DNA of 64,000 nt from Kribbella sindirgiensis (GTDB taxonomy: Bacteria; Actinomycetota; Actinomycetes; Propionibacteriales; Kribbellaceae), in the NCBI RefSeq assembly GCF_004331435.1, contig NZ_SJKA01000024.1, forward strand, positions 1 through 64,000, read 5' to 3'. The position numbers and the translations under genes were made by a program. Below the pieces are notes generated by a model. That model saw only the letters and a program-made list of their open reading frames with translations. It made no database searches and had not been told where the DNA came from. This document shows, one piece after another, positions 8,663-16,700 of this stretch (its first letter is position 1; each line of letters starts with the position of its first letter).

Positions 8663-9448
8663 ATGTGGAACACCTCGCACCTGGACCTCGACGCCTACCT
8701 GCGCCGGATCGGCCACGAACGCGTCGCGCCCTCGGCCGACGCGTTGCTCAGCCTGCATCGGGCGCATGTGCTGGCGATCCCGTTCGAGAACATCGACGTG
8801 ATCCTCGGCACGCATCCCGGCATCGGCCTCGACGCGATTCAGGCCAAGCTGGTCGGCCGGCAGCGCGGCGGGTACTGCTACGAGCACGCGCTGCTGTTCG
8901 GCGCAGCACTCGAGCAGCTCGGGTTCGACGTCGTACGGCGGGTCGCCCGGGTGCAGCCGCACAAGGCCGGGCCGCGGACGCATGCACTGCTGAAGGTCGG
9001 CGTCGACGGGCAGGAGTTCCTGGCCGACGTGGGATTCGGCGCCGGGCAGCTGTACCCCACCCCGTTGAAGGACGGCGCCGTCGTCGACCAGGCCGGCTGG
9101 GACCACCGCCTCACGCTCGACGGCGACGTCTGGACCCTCTCGAAGCAGACCGCGAACGGGTGGATCCCACAACACGCGTCCAACGACGAACCGGTCCGCC
9201 CGATCGACTACGAGGTCTACCACCACTACGTCTCCACCCACCCGAACTCCCCCTTCACCGGCCGGCCCGTGGTGATGCGAGTCGCCGACGGCGTCGTACG
9301 CCGCCTCGTCGGCGACACCCTCACCGTCGAACACGCCGACGGTCGCACTACCGAACGCGCCGTACCTCCGGCGGACCTTCCCGACGTCCTGGCATCCCTG
9401 GACGTGATCCTCAGCGAGGAAGAGATCGACCGCCTTCGGTTGGTCTAG
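8663..9448 (+). CDS. nat: Arylamine N-acetyltransferase
   Basis: 261 residues with the Cys-His-Asp triad of NAT enzymes: RGGYCYEHALLF (Cys about residue 72), GPRTHALL (His) and LADVGFG (Asp). The N-terminus LDAYLRRIGHE and the IPFENIDV segment are also family hallmarks. NATs move acetyl or propionyl groups from CoA to arylamines or hydrazines, and in actinomycetes may act in cholesterol or natural-product metabolism. Starts 24 bases after the VOC gene. Confidence 0.92.
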   Translation: MWNTSHLDLDAYLRRIGHERVAPSADALLSLHRAHVLAIPFENIDVILGTHPGIGLDAIQAKLVGRQRGGYCYEHALLFGAALEQLGFDVVRRVARVQPHKAGPRTHALLKVGVDGQEFLADVGFGAGQLYPTPLKDGAVVDQAGWDHRLTLDGDVWTLSKQTANGWIPQHASNDEPVRPIDYEVYHHYVSTHPNSPFTGRPVVMRVADGVVRRLVGDTLTVEHADGRTTERAVPPADLPDVLASLDVILSEEEIDRLRLV

Positions 9449-9581
9449 ACAAGTTCCCTGCGTGATCGCGCCCGCCGACGTAGAGGATGGAGGGTTCGAT
9501 CGTCAGGTGGGTCACGTGAATCGAGACCAGGTACGGGACTGTTCGGCGGAGAGCTAAGTGTTGGGGCGGCATGATGGGGTC

Positions 9582-10292
9582 ATGACGGCCGAAGGTGAGG
9601 AGTTGGCGGGGTGGGCTCGGATGTTGGCCGATGGGACGAGGGCAACGGTTTGTTTGGCGTTGCTCGACGGGCGGGCCTGGACGGCTAGTGAGCTCGCCAG
9701 GTTGGCGAAGGTTTCCCGGCCGACGATCAGCGAGCACCTGAACCAGCTGGTCAACGGCGGCCTGCTGACCGAGGTGCGCCAAGGTCGGCACCGGTACGTG
9801 AAGCTCGCCGGACCGGACACCGCCGAGCTGCTCGAAGGGCTCGCCGCGCTGGCGCCGCGACGTACCGAAGTGGTGAACAGCCTGGCGGCCCACAGCAGGC
9901 GGGACGCGTTCGCGCGGGCCCGCACGTGCTACGACCACCTGGCAGGCAAGCTCGGAGTCGCGCTCGCCGACGCGATGACCGAGCGCGGTCTGATCGACTG
10001 GTCGGACGGGACCGCGTTGACGCCGGACGGCCAAGCCTGGTTGGAAGATCTCGGCATCGAGCTCGAGGTACGCCGCGGCCGCCCGGCCGTCAGGTCCTGT
10101 CTGGATGTGACCGAACGCCGGCCGCATCTCGCGGGCGCGGTCGGGGCGGCGTTGTGCAGGCACGCATTACGGAACGACTGGGTGACGCATATCCCGGGCG
10201 GTCGCGCGTTGAAGGTGACGGGTTCCGTTCAAGCGTTCGGTCTCCCTGTGAGAGTTGTCAAAGAATTGCAGCCGGGCCCGCGTGAAACATAG
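9582..10292 (+). CDS. ArsR-family HTH regulator with long C-terminal domain
   Basis: 236 residues. The N-terminus is an ArsR-type winged helix: MLADGTRATVCLALLDGRAWTASELARLAKVSRPTISEHLNQL (about 10-55), then RQGRHRYVKLAG as the wing. The C-terminal 120 residues (YDHLAGKLGVALADAMTERGLI ... CLDVTERRPHLAGAVGAAL) match the extended actinobacterial subgroup with a second DNA-binding-like region. ATG at 9582 preferred; an in-frame GTG at 9558 exists. No obvious target gene adjacent. Confidence 0.8.
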   Translation: MTAEGEELAGWARMLADGTRATVCLALLDGRAWTASELARLAKVSRPTISEHLNQLVNGGLLTEVRQGRHRYVKLAGPDTAELLEGLAALAPRRTEVVNSLAAHSRRDAFARARTCYDHLAGKLGVALADAMTERGLIDWSDGTALTPDGQAWLEDLGIELEVRRGRPAVRSCLDVTERRPHLAGAVGAALCRHALRNDWVTHIPGGRALKVTGSVQAFGLPVRVVKELQPGPRET

Positions 10293-10345
10293 AAGTAACA
10301 CGCGTCCGGGAGGCGCGCGGCTCCGAAACCCCCTAGCCTTCGGCC

Positions 10346-10585
10346 ATGACTGAGTTCGAGCCCGGCACCGATCTGGTGTCCCGACTCCCTCTGCCCAGCC
10401 ATGTCGTCGTCCTCGCGGACGACAAGTGGCGTCGCGGCTGGCTGATCGGCCGCGACCATGAGGAATCGGGATGGACCGCTCTGGTGCAGTACGAGGGCGA
10501 CGACGGCAACGAGCGGACGGAACGCCTGCCGGCGGACCGGATCGCTCTCCCGGAGTCGAACGGCCCGACAGAACAAGCGTCCTAG
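10346..10585 (+). CDS. Small hypothetical protein (79 aa)
   Basis: MTEFEPGTDLVSRLPLPSHVVVLADDKW start; acidic, with no membrane segment and no motif I recognise. The middle (WRRGWLIGRDHEESGWTALVQYEGDDG) reads like a small SH3-like barrel. It is followed by a strong terminator, which supports its being a real short transcript. Confidence 0.65.
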   Translation: MTEFEPGTDLVSRLPLPSHVVVLADDKWRRGWLIGRDHEESGWTALVQYEGDDGNERTERLPADRIALPESNGPTEQAS

Positions 10586-10606
10586 GGAGGGAACGCGAAG
10601 CAGTGC

Positions 10607-10642
10607 GAAGGCCCCCGGGGTGATGAGTCACCGGGGGCCTTC
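10607..10642. terminator. Strong intrinsic terminator
   Basis: Perfect 12-bp stem GAAGGCCCCCGG / CCGGGGGCCTTC around a 12-nt loop, 21 bases after the 79-aa gene. First of three hairpins in the 343-bp gap 10586-10928, which holds no gene. Confidence 0.85.
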
Positions 10643-10682
10643 GTGCGTAACGCTGCTTGGGCGCCTCAGAAGCATCGAGAAC

Positions 10683-10720
10683 CCCGTCCCAGACCCTTCG
10701 GGCGGACGGCCTGGGACGGG
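10683..10720. terminator. Second intergenic hairpin
   Basis: Perfect 10-bp stem CCCGTCCCAG / CTGGGACGGG (10683-10692 and 10711-10720). Suits a terminator for the minus-strand anti-sigma gene ending at 10929, or a back-up for the plus-strand gene. Confidence 0.6.
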
Positions 10721-10824
10721 ATCCTCAGTGGCGTTACACACGGTGTATCGCCGGTAACGCCCCGAGTGTTACAGAATCGGCAGAACTTTCTTGCGGCCGC
10801 ATCACGACAGTCACGACGTACGGC

Positions 10825-10856
10825 GGCCCCGGTGCACGTCCCTGAACACCGGGGCC
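10825..10856. terminator. Third intergenic hairpin
   Basis: Perfect 10-bp stem GGCCCCGGTG / CACCGGGGCC (10825-10834 and 10847-10856) with a 12-nt loop, 72 bases beyond the anti-sigma stop on the minus strand. Probably that operon's terminator. Confidence 0.65.
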
Positions 10857-10928
10857 TGGACCAGCGGCCTCTCGAGCGACCGCTGCTCTTCACTGTCAGG
10901 TGCCCGAACACACTGCGGACATGCGTGT

Positions 10929-11591
10929 TCAGAAACGCACAGCGAGCAATACCCGGCCGGACTCCGAGCTGCGGATATCCAGGGCCTTGATCTCGTTGCG
11001 CCGCAGCTTCGTGGTCGCCGCCGGCTTCACCGTCGTCCCGGGCGAGGACGTCCAGCTGGCGATCAGCTCGACCTTTCCGGTCGTGTCCGTGACGTACAAC
11101 TCGTAGCCGCGGGCCCGTTCGCTCGGCGTCGCGAGTTCGTCGTACCGGCAGCTGATCTCGATCGTCGTACCCCACGGCTCCGGCACCAGCCGGGCGTCCG
11201 CGGACAGCTTGCTGGACACCGTCTGGGCGAGTACGACGTAGTCGCCCTTGGGCTCGTTGCGGGTCAGCGGGACGACGACCACCGCACCGATGACAGCGGC
11301 CGCAACGGCGATCCCGGTCGTCAGCGCGCCGAATCGGATCCGTTGCCTGCGCCGGTCGCGCTGGACGTTCCGGACCAGACCGGGCAGCAGGTTCGGCGGC
11401 TCGGCCGTGATGGTGGCCAGCGCCCGGTCGGCCGGCAAGGCGGCCAGCACCCCGGGGATCCCGGCCAGGGACGCGACCCCGGTCGAGCACTCCTCACACG
11501 TGTGCAGATGTTCCTCGTACGCGCGCCGGTCCTTCGCCGACAACGCGCCCAGCAGGTACGCCGCGTCCCACTCCCGGTACGGGTCGCTCAC
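10929..11591 (-). CDS. Zinc-finger anti-sigma factor (RskA-like), partner of the adjacent ECF sigma
   Basis: 220 residues. The N-terminal zf-HC2 zinc-binding anti-sigma domain has H-x3-C-x2-C in HLHTCEEC (about residues 28-35). One membrane segment (about 95-118, FGALTTGIAVAAAVIGAVVVVPL) is followed by an extracytoplasmic RskA-like domain. The GTG at 11591 overlaps the sigma stop as GTGA, so the pair is translationally coupled. Expected role: hold the sigma factor inactive at the membrane until a surface or redox signal releases it. Confidence 0.88.
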   Translation of the reverse strand: MSDPYREWDAAYLLGALSAKDRRAYEEHLHTCEECSTGVASLAGIPGVLAALPADRALATITAEPPNLLPGLVRNVQRDRRRQRIRFGALTTGIAVAAAVIGAVVVVPLTRNEPKGDYVVLAQTVSSKLSADARLVPEPWGTTIEISCRYDELATPSERARGYELYVTDTTGKVELIASWTSSPGTTVKPAATTKLRRNEIKALDIRSSESGRVLLAVRF

Positions 11592-12097
11592 TGGCTCGTC
11601 ACCCCCTTCTCCTGCAGCGCGAGCTTCAACGCTCGCAGCCCGTAGTGCAGCCGCGACTTCACGGTGCCCGACGGGATGTCCAGCTCCTCGGCGATGTCGG
11701 TGACCGTACGGCGTCCGTAGTACGCACGAACGATCACCTGCCGATGTTCCTCCGACAGCTGAGCCAGCGACTCGGCGACCAGCCAGGCATCGAGTACGGC
11801 GTTCGCGTGGTCGGCGCTCGGGTTCTCCGGGAGGTCGTCGCTGGCGACCTCCCGGCTGACCCGGGCGCTGCGCCGGTCGTCGATGACGAGATTGCGCGCC
11901 ACCGTGAACAGCCACGCCCGGGCCCCCGCCTCGTCCTCGGCCAGGATGTTAGGCCGCCGCCAGGCCCGCAGCAGGGTCTCCTGGACGACGTCCTCCGCCA
12001 GCCGGTCGTCGCCGGTCAGCCGGACGACGAACCGCCACAGCGCAGGAGCGTGCACATCGTGCAGCTCACGCAGCAGCGTCGCCCGGTCGTCGGCCAT
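11588..12097 (-). CDS. ECF RNA polymerase sigma factor (SigK/SigL-like)
   Basis: 169 residues. Region 2 (LRELHDVHAPALWRFVVRLTGDDRLAEDVVQETLLRAW, with helix WLFTVARNLVIDDRR) and region 4 (AQLSEEHRQVIVRAYYGRRTVTDIAEELDIPSGTVKSRLHYGLRALK) are complete. The ATG at 12097 has CAGGAG 5 bases upstream; an ATG at 12133 lacks a ribosome site. Overlaps its anti-sigma gene by 4 bases, and the architecture matches the ECF19-type SigL/SigK-RskA systems. Confidence 0.92.
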   Translation of the reverse strand: MADDRATLLRELHDVHAPALWRFVVRLTGDDRLAEDVVQETLLRAWRRPNILAEDEAGARAWLFTVARNLVIDDRRSARVSREVASDDLPENPSADHANAVLDAWLVAESLAQLSEEHRQVIVRAYYGRRTVTDIAEELDIPSGTVKSRLHYGLRALKLALQEKGVTSQ

Positions 12098-12137
12098 CGG
12101 CGCTCCTGAACTGTGGGACTGCGGGTCTGCCATCGGG

Positions 12138-12548
12138 TTACTTGGTCGCTACGGCTGCCTGCGCCGATGTTTTCGCCGCCCGCTGCACCGACCAGGCACC
12201 GTTGCCCAGGAAGGCGATCAGCAGGAAGGCGAAGCAGAACAGGGCTGCCTTCTCGCCACCATTCTGCACGGGCAGCAAAGCATCCACCTGATGCACGGTG
12301 AAATACGCATAGGCCATCGATCCGGAGCACAGCAGCGCGGCGTACCGGGTGCCGAACCCGATCATCACCAGCGCACCGCCGATCGTCTGGATCAGCGCCG
12401 CCCACCAGGACGGCCAGACGAACGCGTCGACCTGCTTGGTTCCGAGGACACCGAACAGCGCGGCCGCACCGTGGGTGGCGAACAGGAACCCCACGACGAT
12501 CCGGAAGACAGCGATCACTTCTCTCTGAAAACGCTCGAGCACCTGCAC
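12138..12548 (-). CDS. DoxX family membrane protein
   Basis: 136 residues with four membrane helices; FRIVVGFLFATHGAAALFG, IQTIGGALVMIGF and FCFAFLLIAFLGNGAWS are DoxX signatures. GTG start at 12548 with AAGGAG 9 bases upstream. DoxX proteins are often linked to redox or thiol stress; here it precedes the ECF sigma gene on the same strand and may be co-transcribed. Confidence 0.85.
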   Translation of the reverse strand: MQVLERFQREVIAVFRIVVGFLFATHGAAALFGVLGTKQVDAFVWPSWWAALIQTIGGALVMIGFGTRYAALLCSGSMAYAYFTVHQVDALLPVQNGGEKAALFCFAFLLIAFLGNGAWSVQRAAKTSAQAAVATK

Positions 12549-12683
12549 AGGGCCTCACTCCTTGGGGCGGGGTTGGTGTCTGTGCCTGGTTCGAACGATT
12601 GAGTGCTCTACTTGGTTCAACACTCCGTGATTCGAAGATCACACTCCGAATCGGTTGTGTTTCGGTCGCCGAGTTGCTAGCCG

Positions 12684-13103
12684 TCAGCGTGCGTCGTGCA
12701 GTTCTTGCAGGATGCGGACGAAGGTCTTGCGGTCGGCCGGGGCGAGCGACGTGAGGACCTGCTCCTCCTGCGCCTGGATCTCCTTGCGGACAGTACGGCG
12801 TACGCGGCGGCCCTGCGGTGTGATCGAGAGCAGGCGAGCGCGGCGGTCGGCGGGATCCGGGGTGCGCTCGATCAGGCCGGCCTGCTGAAGTTCGTCGAGG
12901 GTGCCGATGATGCGGGACTTGTCGGCGCCGATCGCCTCGGCGAGGGCGGCCTGGGTCCGGACCGGGGTGTCGTCGAGCGCGGTGAGCACCGAGTACCCCC
13001 ACATCGAGACGTCGTGCGCGGCGAGCACGGGCAGTTCGAGCGCGATCAGTTCCCGCACCAGCGGATACAGCATCGCGGCGAGATCGGGGCGCTCGGTTGC
13101 CAT
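12684..13103 (-). CDS. MarR family transcriptional regulator
   Basis: 139 residues. The winged helix reads TQAALAEAIGADKSRIIGTLDELQQAGLIERTPDPADRRARLLSITPQGRR, a complete MarR DNA-binding core with the DxRxRxxxLT wing. Divergent from the DinB/TIGR03086 gene across 52 bases, so that gene is the likely target. Confidence 0.9.
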   Translation of the reverse strand: MATERPDLAAMLYPLVRELIALELPVLAAHDVSMWGYSVLTALDDTPVRTQAALAEAIGADKSRIIGTLDELQQAGLIERTPDPADRRARLLSITPQGRRVRRTVRKEIQAQEEQVLTSLAPADRKTFVRILQELHDAR

Positions 13104-13119
13104 GCCCGGAAAGGTAGCA

Positions 13120-13142
13120 CTGGCGCAATCATATGCTGGCGC
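13120..13142. promoter_or_regulatory. Direct repeat in the MarR divergent promoter
   Basis: CTGGCGC occurs twice, at 13120-13126 and 13136-13142, 16 bp apart, between the MarR and TIGR03086 starts. MarR sites are usually inverted repeats, so this is only a candidate binding or promoter element. Confidence 0.35.
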
Positions 13143-13155
13143 TTACGATAAGCTC

Positions 13156-13749
13156 ATGCCTACTATCAATTATCTCGATCTCGACGCCGAGGCCGTCCGG
13201 GCCAGCATCGGACTGGTGAGCACTGCGACCACCGCCGACCTGGCCAGGCCGACCCCGTGCCGCGCCTGGACCCTCTACGGCCTGCTTGCCCACATGGCCA
13301 CTCAGCACTACGGCTTCGCGGCCGCGTCCCGGGGCGAGTCCGATCCCGCGATCTGGAAGGTCCGCGATCTCGGCGACGACCCGGTGAAGGCGTACGTCGA
13401 GTCCGCCGAGCACGTCCTGGACGCGTTCGCGCAGCCCGGCGTCGCGGAGCGGACGTTCACGCTCGCCGAGTTCGGGCCGGACGCCGCGTTCCCCGGCGCC
13501 CAGGCGATCAGCTTCCATTTCATCGACTACGTGGTGCACAGCTGGGACGTCGCGAAGTCGCTCGGTACGACGGCGACCTTCGCACCCGCCACGCTCGAGG
13601 CGGCGCAGGGCGTGGCCCAGGTCGTGCCCACCGGCGAGGTCCGTCTCACCCCGGGGACGCCGTTCGCGCCCGACGTACCGTGGTCGGGCGAGGACACCCT
13701 CGACCGCATCGTCGCCCACCTCGGCCGCAATCCCGCCTGGCCGAACTGA
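13156..13749 (+). CDS. TIGR03086 / DinB-fold metal-binding protein (mycothiol-dependent type)
   Basis: 197 residues. ARPTPCRAWTLYGLLAHMATQHYGFA and FHFIDYVVHSWDVAKSLG contain the widely spaced His residues of the DinB four-helix fold, as in actinobacterial TIGR03086 proteins related to mycothiol-dependent maleylpyruvate isomerase. The substrate is unknown. Its stop lies one base from the stop of the convergent giant gene, leaving no room for a terminator. Confidence 0.8.
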   Translation: MPTINYLDLDAEAVRASIGLVSTATTADLARPTPCRAWTLYGLLAHMATQHYGFAAASRGESDPAIWKVRDLGDDPVKAYVESAEHVLDAFAQPGVAERTFTLAEFGPDAAFPGAQAISFHFIDYVVHSWDVAKSLGTTATFAPATLEAAQGVAQVVPTGEVRLTPGTPFAPDVPWSGEDTLDRIVAHLGRNPAWPN

Positions 13750-13750
13750 C

Positions 13751-16700
13751 CTAGGCGGCTCCCGACGGGTTCGGGGGTGGGATGCTGCCGGCGGTGTGCA
13801 GGTTGCCTTCGGCAACTGCTGCGGCCGGCGGAGGCGTGGAGGTTTTGCCGCGGAGGGCGTCGTACTCGCGGCGGAACATCGTCAGGTACGCCGTCCCGCT
13901 CGCGTAGCCGGTGTCCTTCGACGCGACCTGGAAGCCGCCGCGCCGATCGAGGCGGCGATCCTCGTAGCGCAGGTAGTAGTCGACATCGACCTTGACCGTG
14001 ACGACCGGACCGCGCTCGTTCATCGTCGTCTCGTTGCGGTTGCCGGTGCTGTCCGAGCTCCTCTCGCCGACCTGCTCACCGCTGGACAGCCCGCCCTGGA
14101 TCCCGGTGGGGTTCGATCCGCCCACCGACCGGGACGTCGGCAGCAGCCGGTTGCTCTTCGTCGTCAACTGCGTGATCCGTTGCTGCCGGTCGATCTGCCC
14201 GAGTTGTGCGTCGCCCTCCGCCACCAGCTGCAGGTTGGACAACTTGGCGCGGACCTGCACGGCGACCAGCCGTGAGCGCCGGCCCGGCACCGGCAACTGC
14301 ACCATGGTGTGGCCTTCCGGCGAGGCGATCCGCTCGAACGCGGCCAGTCGCGTGGCGGCGGACAGCATGTTCTCCAGGGCGGTCCGGTGAAGGCGAGCAC
14401 CTTCCTCCGTCAGCAGGTCCGGCTTCCCGAGCCGGCTGTACACGGTCTTGAACAGCTTCCGCGCGATCGTCCCCTCGACAACCGTCCCGCGCGGGAGCAC
14501 GACGTTGCCCGTTTCGGCGGCCTGGGGCATCGGAGCGTTGACCGCCGAGGCGGGGACGAGCAGCGTCATCTCACCGGTCAGGTTGCGAGGCTCGGCCCCG
14601 TCGACCTGCACAGTCATCCGGTAGCCGCGGGACACCCGTTTGGTCGGGTTCCACAGGGCGCGCGACATCCGGGTGTTCTGCTCGGTGCTCGACGCGGTCG
14701 TCGACGTACCGAGATCCGTCCCGACTCCCGCCGTACCCGACCCGACTTTGCCGAGCGAGCCGCCGACCTGACCGCCGTACGTCGTGGCGCTGGTGACGCT
14801 GCGGCTCTCCTCGCGGTAGTCGTAGGCCTGGATGATGTTGAACGCGTTCTCCTGGCCGCCCGCGTCGGGCACTCCGTCGATCCTGATCGGACCGTCGTAC
14901 TCCAGCTTGATCCGGACAGTCACCCGCCGGCCGTCACCGGTCGGGTACTCGGTGACGAAACCGCTCTGGCTGAGCAGGTCGTCGATGTGCCCGTGCCACC
15001 GCAGCCCGGCGAGATCGCCACGCAGACCGGCCGCGAACACCGGGTCGTCGAGTGCCTCCGGTGCACTGCTCTCGGCAGCGGCGAGCACCTCGCGGTACAG
15101 ATCGGTTTCGTGGCCGTCCGGGTCCTGCAGCGAGGTCTCGTCGATCAGCCCGGCGCCCATCGTCGTGTCGTAGTAGCCCGGCAGCCGCACCGTCGTCCCG
15201 CGCTCGATCAGCTCCTCCGCCGTAGGCATCACGGCATCGAGCAAGCCGGCCTGTCCGGTCCGGTGCAGCCGAATCCGCTCCAGCCACCAGTTCATGCGCA
15301 AGACCGCGACCGTCTCACGCAGTGTCGCCGCCAGCCGTTCGCGCTGCACGGGGTCCGTTTGGCGGCGGGCGATCGCGAGGACCGTCCGCGACGGAACGTG
15401 CAGCTCGCCGTTGAGCAAACGATTGACGGCCTCGTCGACCTTGGTCGCCGGGAGGTCGAGTTTGCCCAGTCCGTACAGCCGCAGTGCGTCACGTTCCGGC
15501 AGCGTCAGCATGACCGCGCCGCTGCGGACCACCGCTGCGCGCGGCTCGGCGCCGATCGCGCGCAGCTCCGCGACCACTCCGAGATCGGCCCAGAACTGGT
15601 AGTGCTCGCCGTCACGGATCGCGAGCCGTTCCACGCCGCCGATCTGCGTCTCGGTGCTGCTCGCGGACCGGTCCTTCGAGCGGCTCCCACTGAGCGAGCC
15701 GCCGTACGACGACCCGTCCGTCGCGACCGCGCCGTCGCCGCCACCGAGGCCGAACGTGCCGCTGGTCGAGGTTCCGGTGGTGAGCGTCGAACTGCCCAGG
15801 GTCAGGTTGATCTCGCCGTTCACCGGACGCCCGGAGCCGACGTACCTGAGATTCAGCAGCGTCGTGTCGACCGTCAGACGGGCACGGCCGGTTGTCACGC
15901 CCCGCCGGTTCACCGTTTGCTCGACGTTCGACGGCGCGGGGGTGACCAGCAAGCTGGTGCGGTACGGCGCGGTGAGGAGCTCGGGCCGCGCCGCCAGGTT
16001 GCGCGGGTTCAGGAACGCGCTCAGGTGGTGCAGCGCGGAGCTGTCGCCGCGGGCGAGCTCCGGCAACTCGTCGGTCAGCTGCCCCACCAGATCGCCGACG
16101 TCGACGGCCTGGAAAGTTGCCGTACGCAACAGGGCTGGATCGACCTTGCCCTTGATCGCCGGCGTCGGTTCGGTGTCGTCGTCCCGCCGGCAGAACTCGC
16201 TGTCGATCGAGAGCCGGGCGGTGCCGTCGACGGTGACGATCGGCTTGGTTTCGTGGCCCACCTCGGTGATGACGATCGAGTGCGGTACCTCGAAGACCGC
16301 GACCGGCGCGGTGCTCTCGGTCAGCGAGACGCGATTCACCGTACTTCCGGTCGCCCAGCTGATGAACCGGCCGAGCGAGGAGCGTCCGTAGCTCGGCGCG
16401 ATCTCCGGCGTCGAACCTTCCGCGCCGGACGCAGGCTTGTCGCTGAAGCCGAATTTGGCCTGCCAGGGAAGGCTTCTGGACCATCCGCCGGACCGGCCGG
16501 TGGTGTTCGAGCCGATGTCGAGGTTGACCACGGTCTCGCCGGTGGAGAGTCCGAGGAGCCTGGCCTCGCCGGTGTACGACCGGAGCCGGATCCGGTAGGT
16601 GTGCTGCTCCGGCGGCAGCCCGGTGCGGTGCCTGTCGAGACGGAGCACGATGCCTTCCTGGGCGGCCGGATCGTAGCCGGTCTCGAGGCGGTGCCGGGAC

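Noticed and set aside
13751..14000. C-terminal nuclease or deaminase toxin in the giant protein
   Set aside because: The last residues are Pro/Ala-rich (STPPPAAAVAEGNLH, IPPPNPSGAA) with no catalytic motif.
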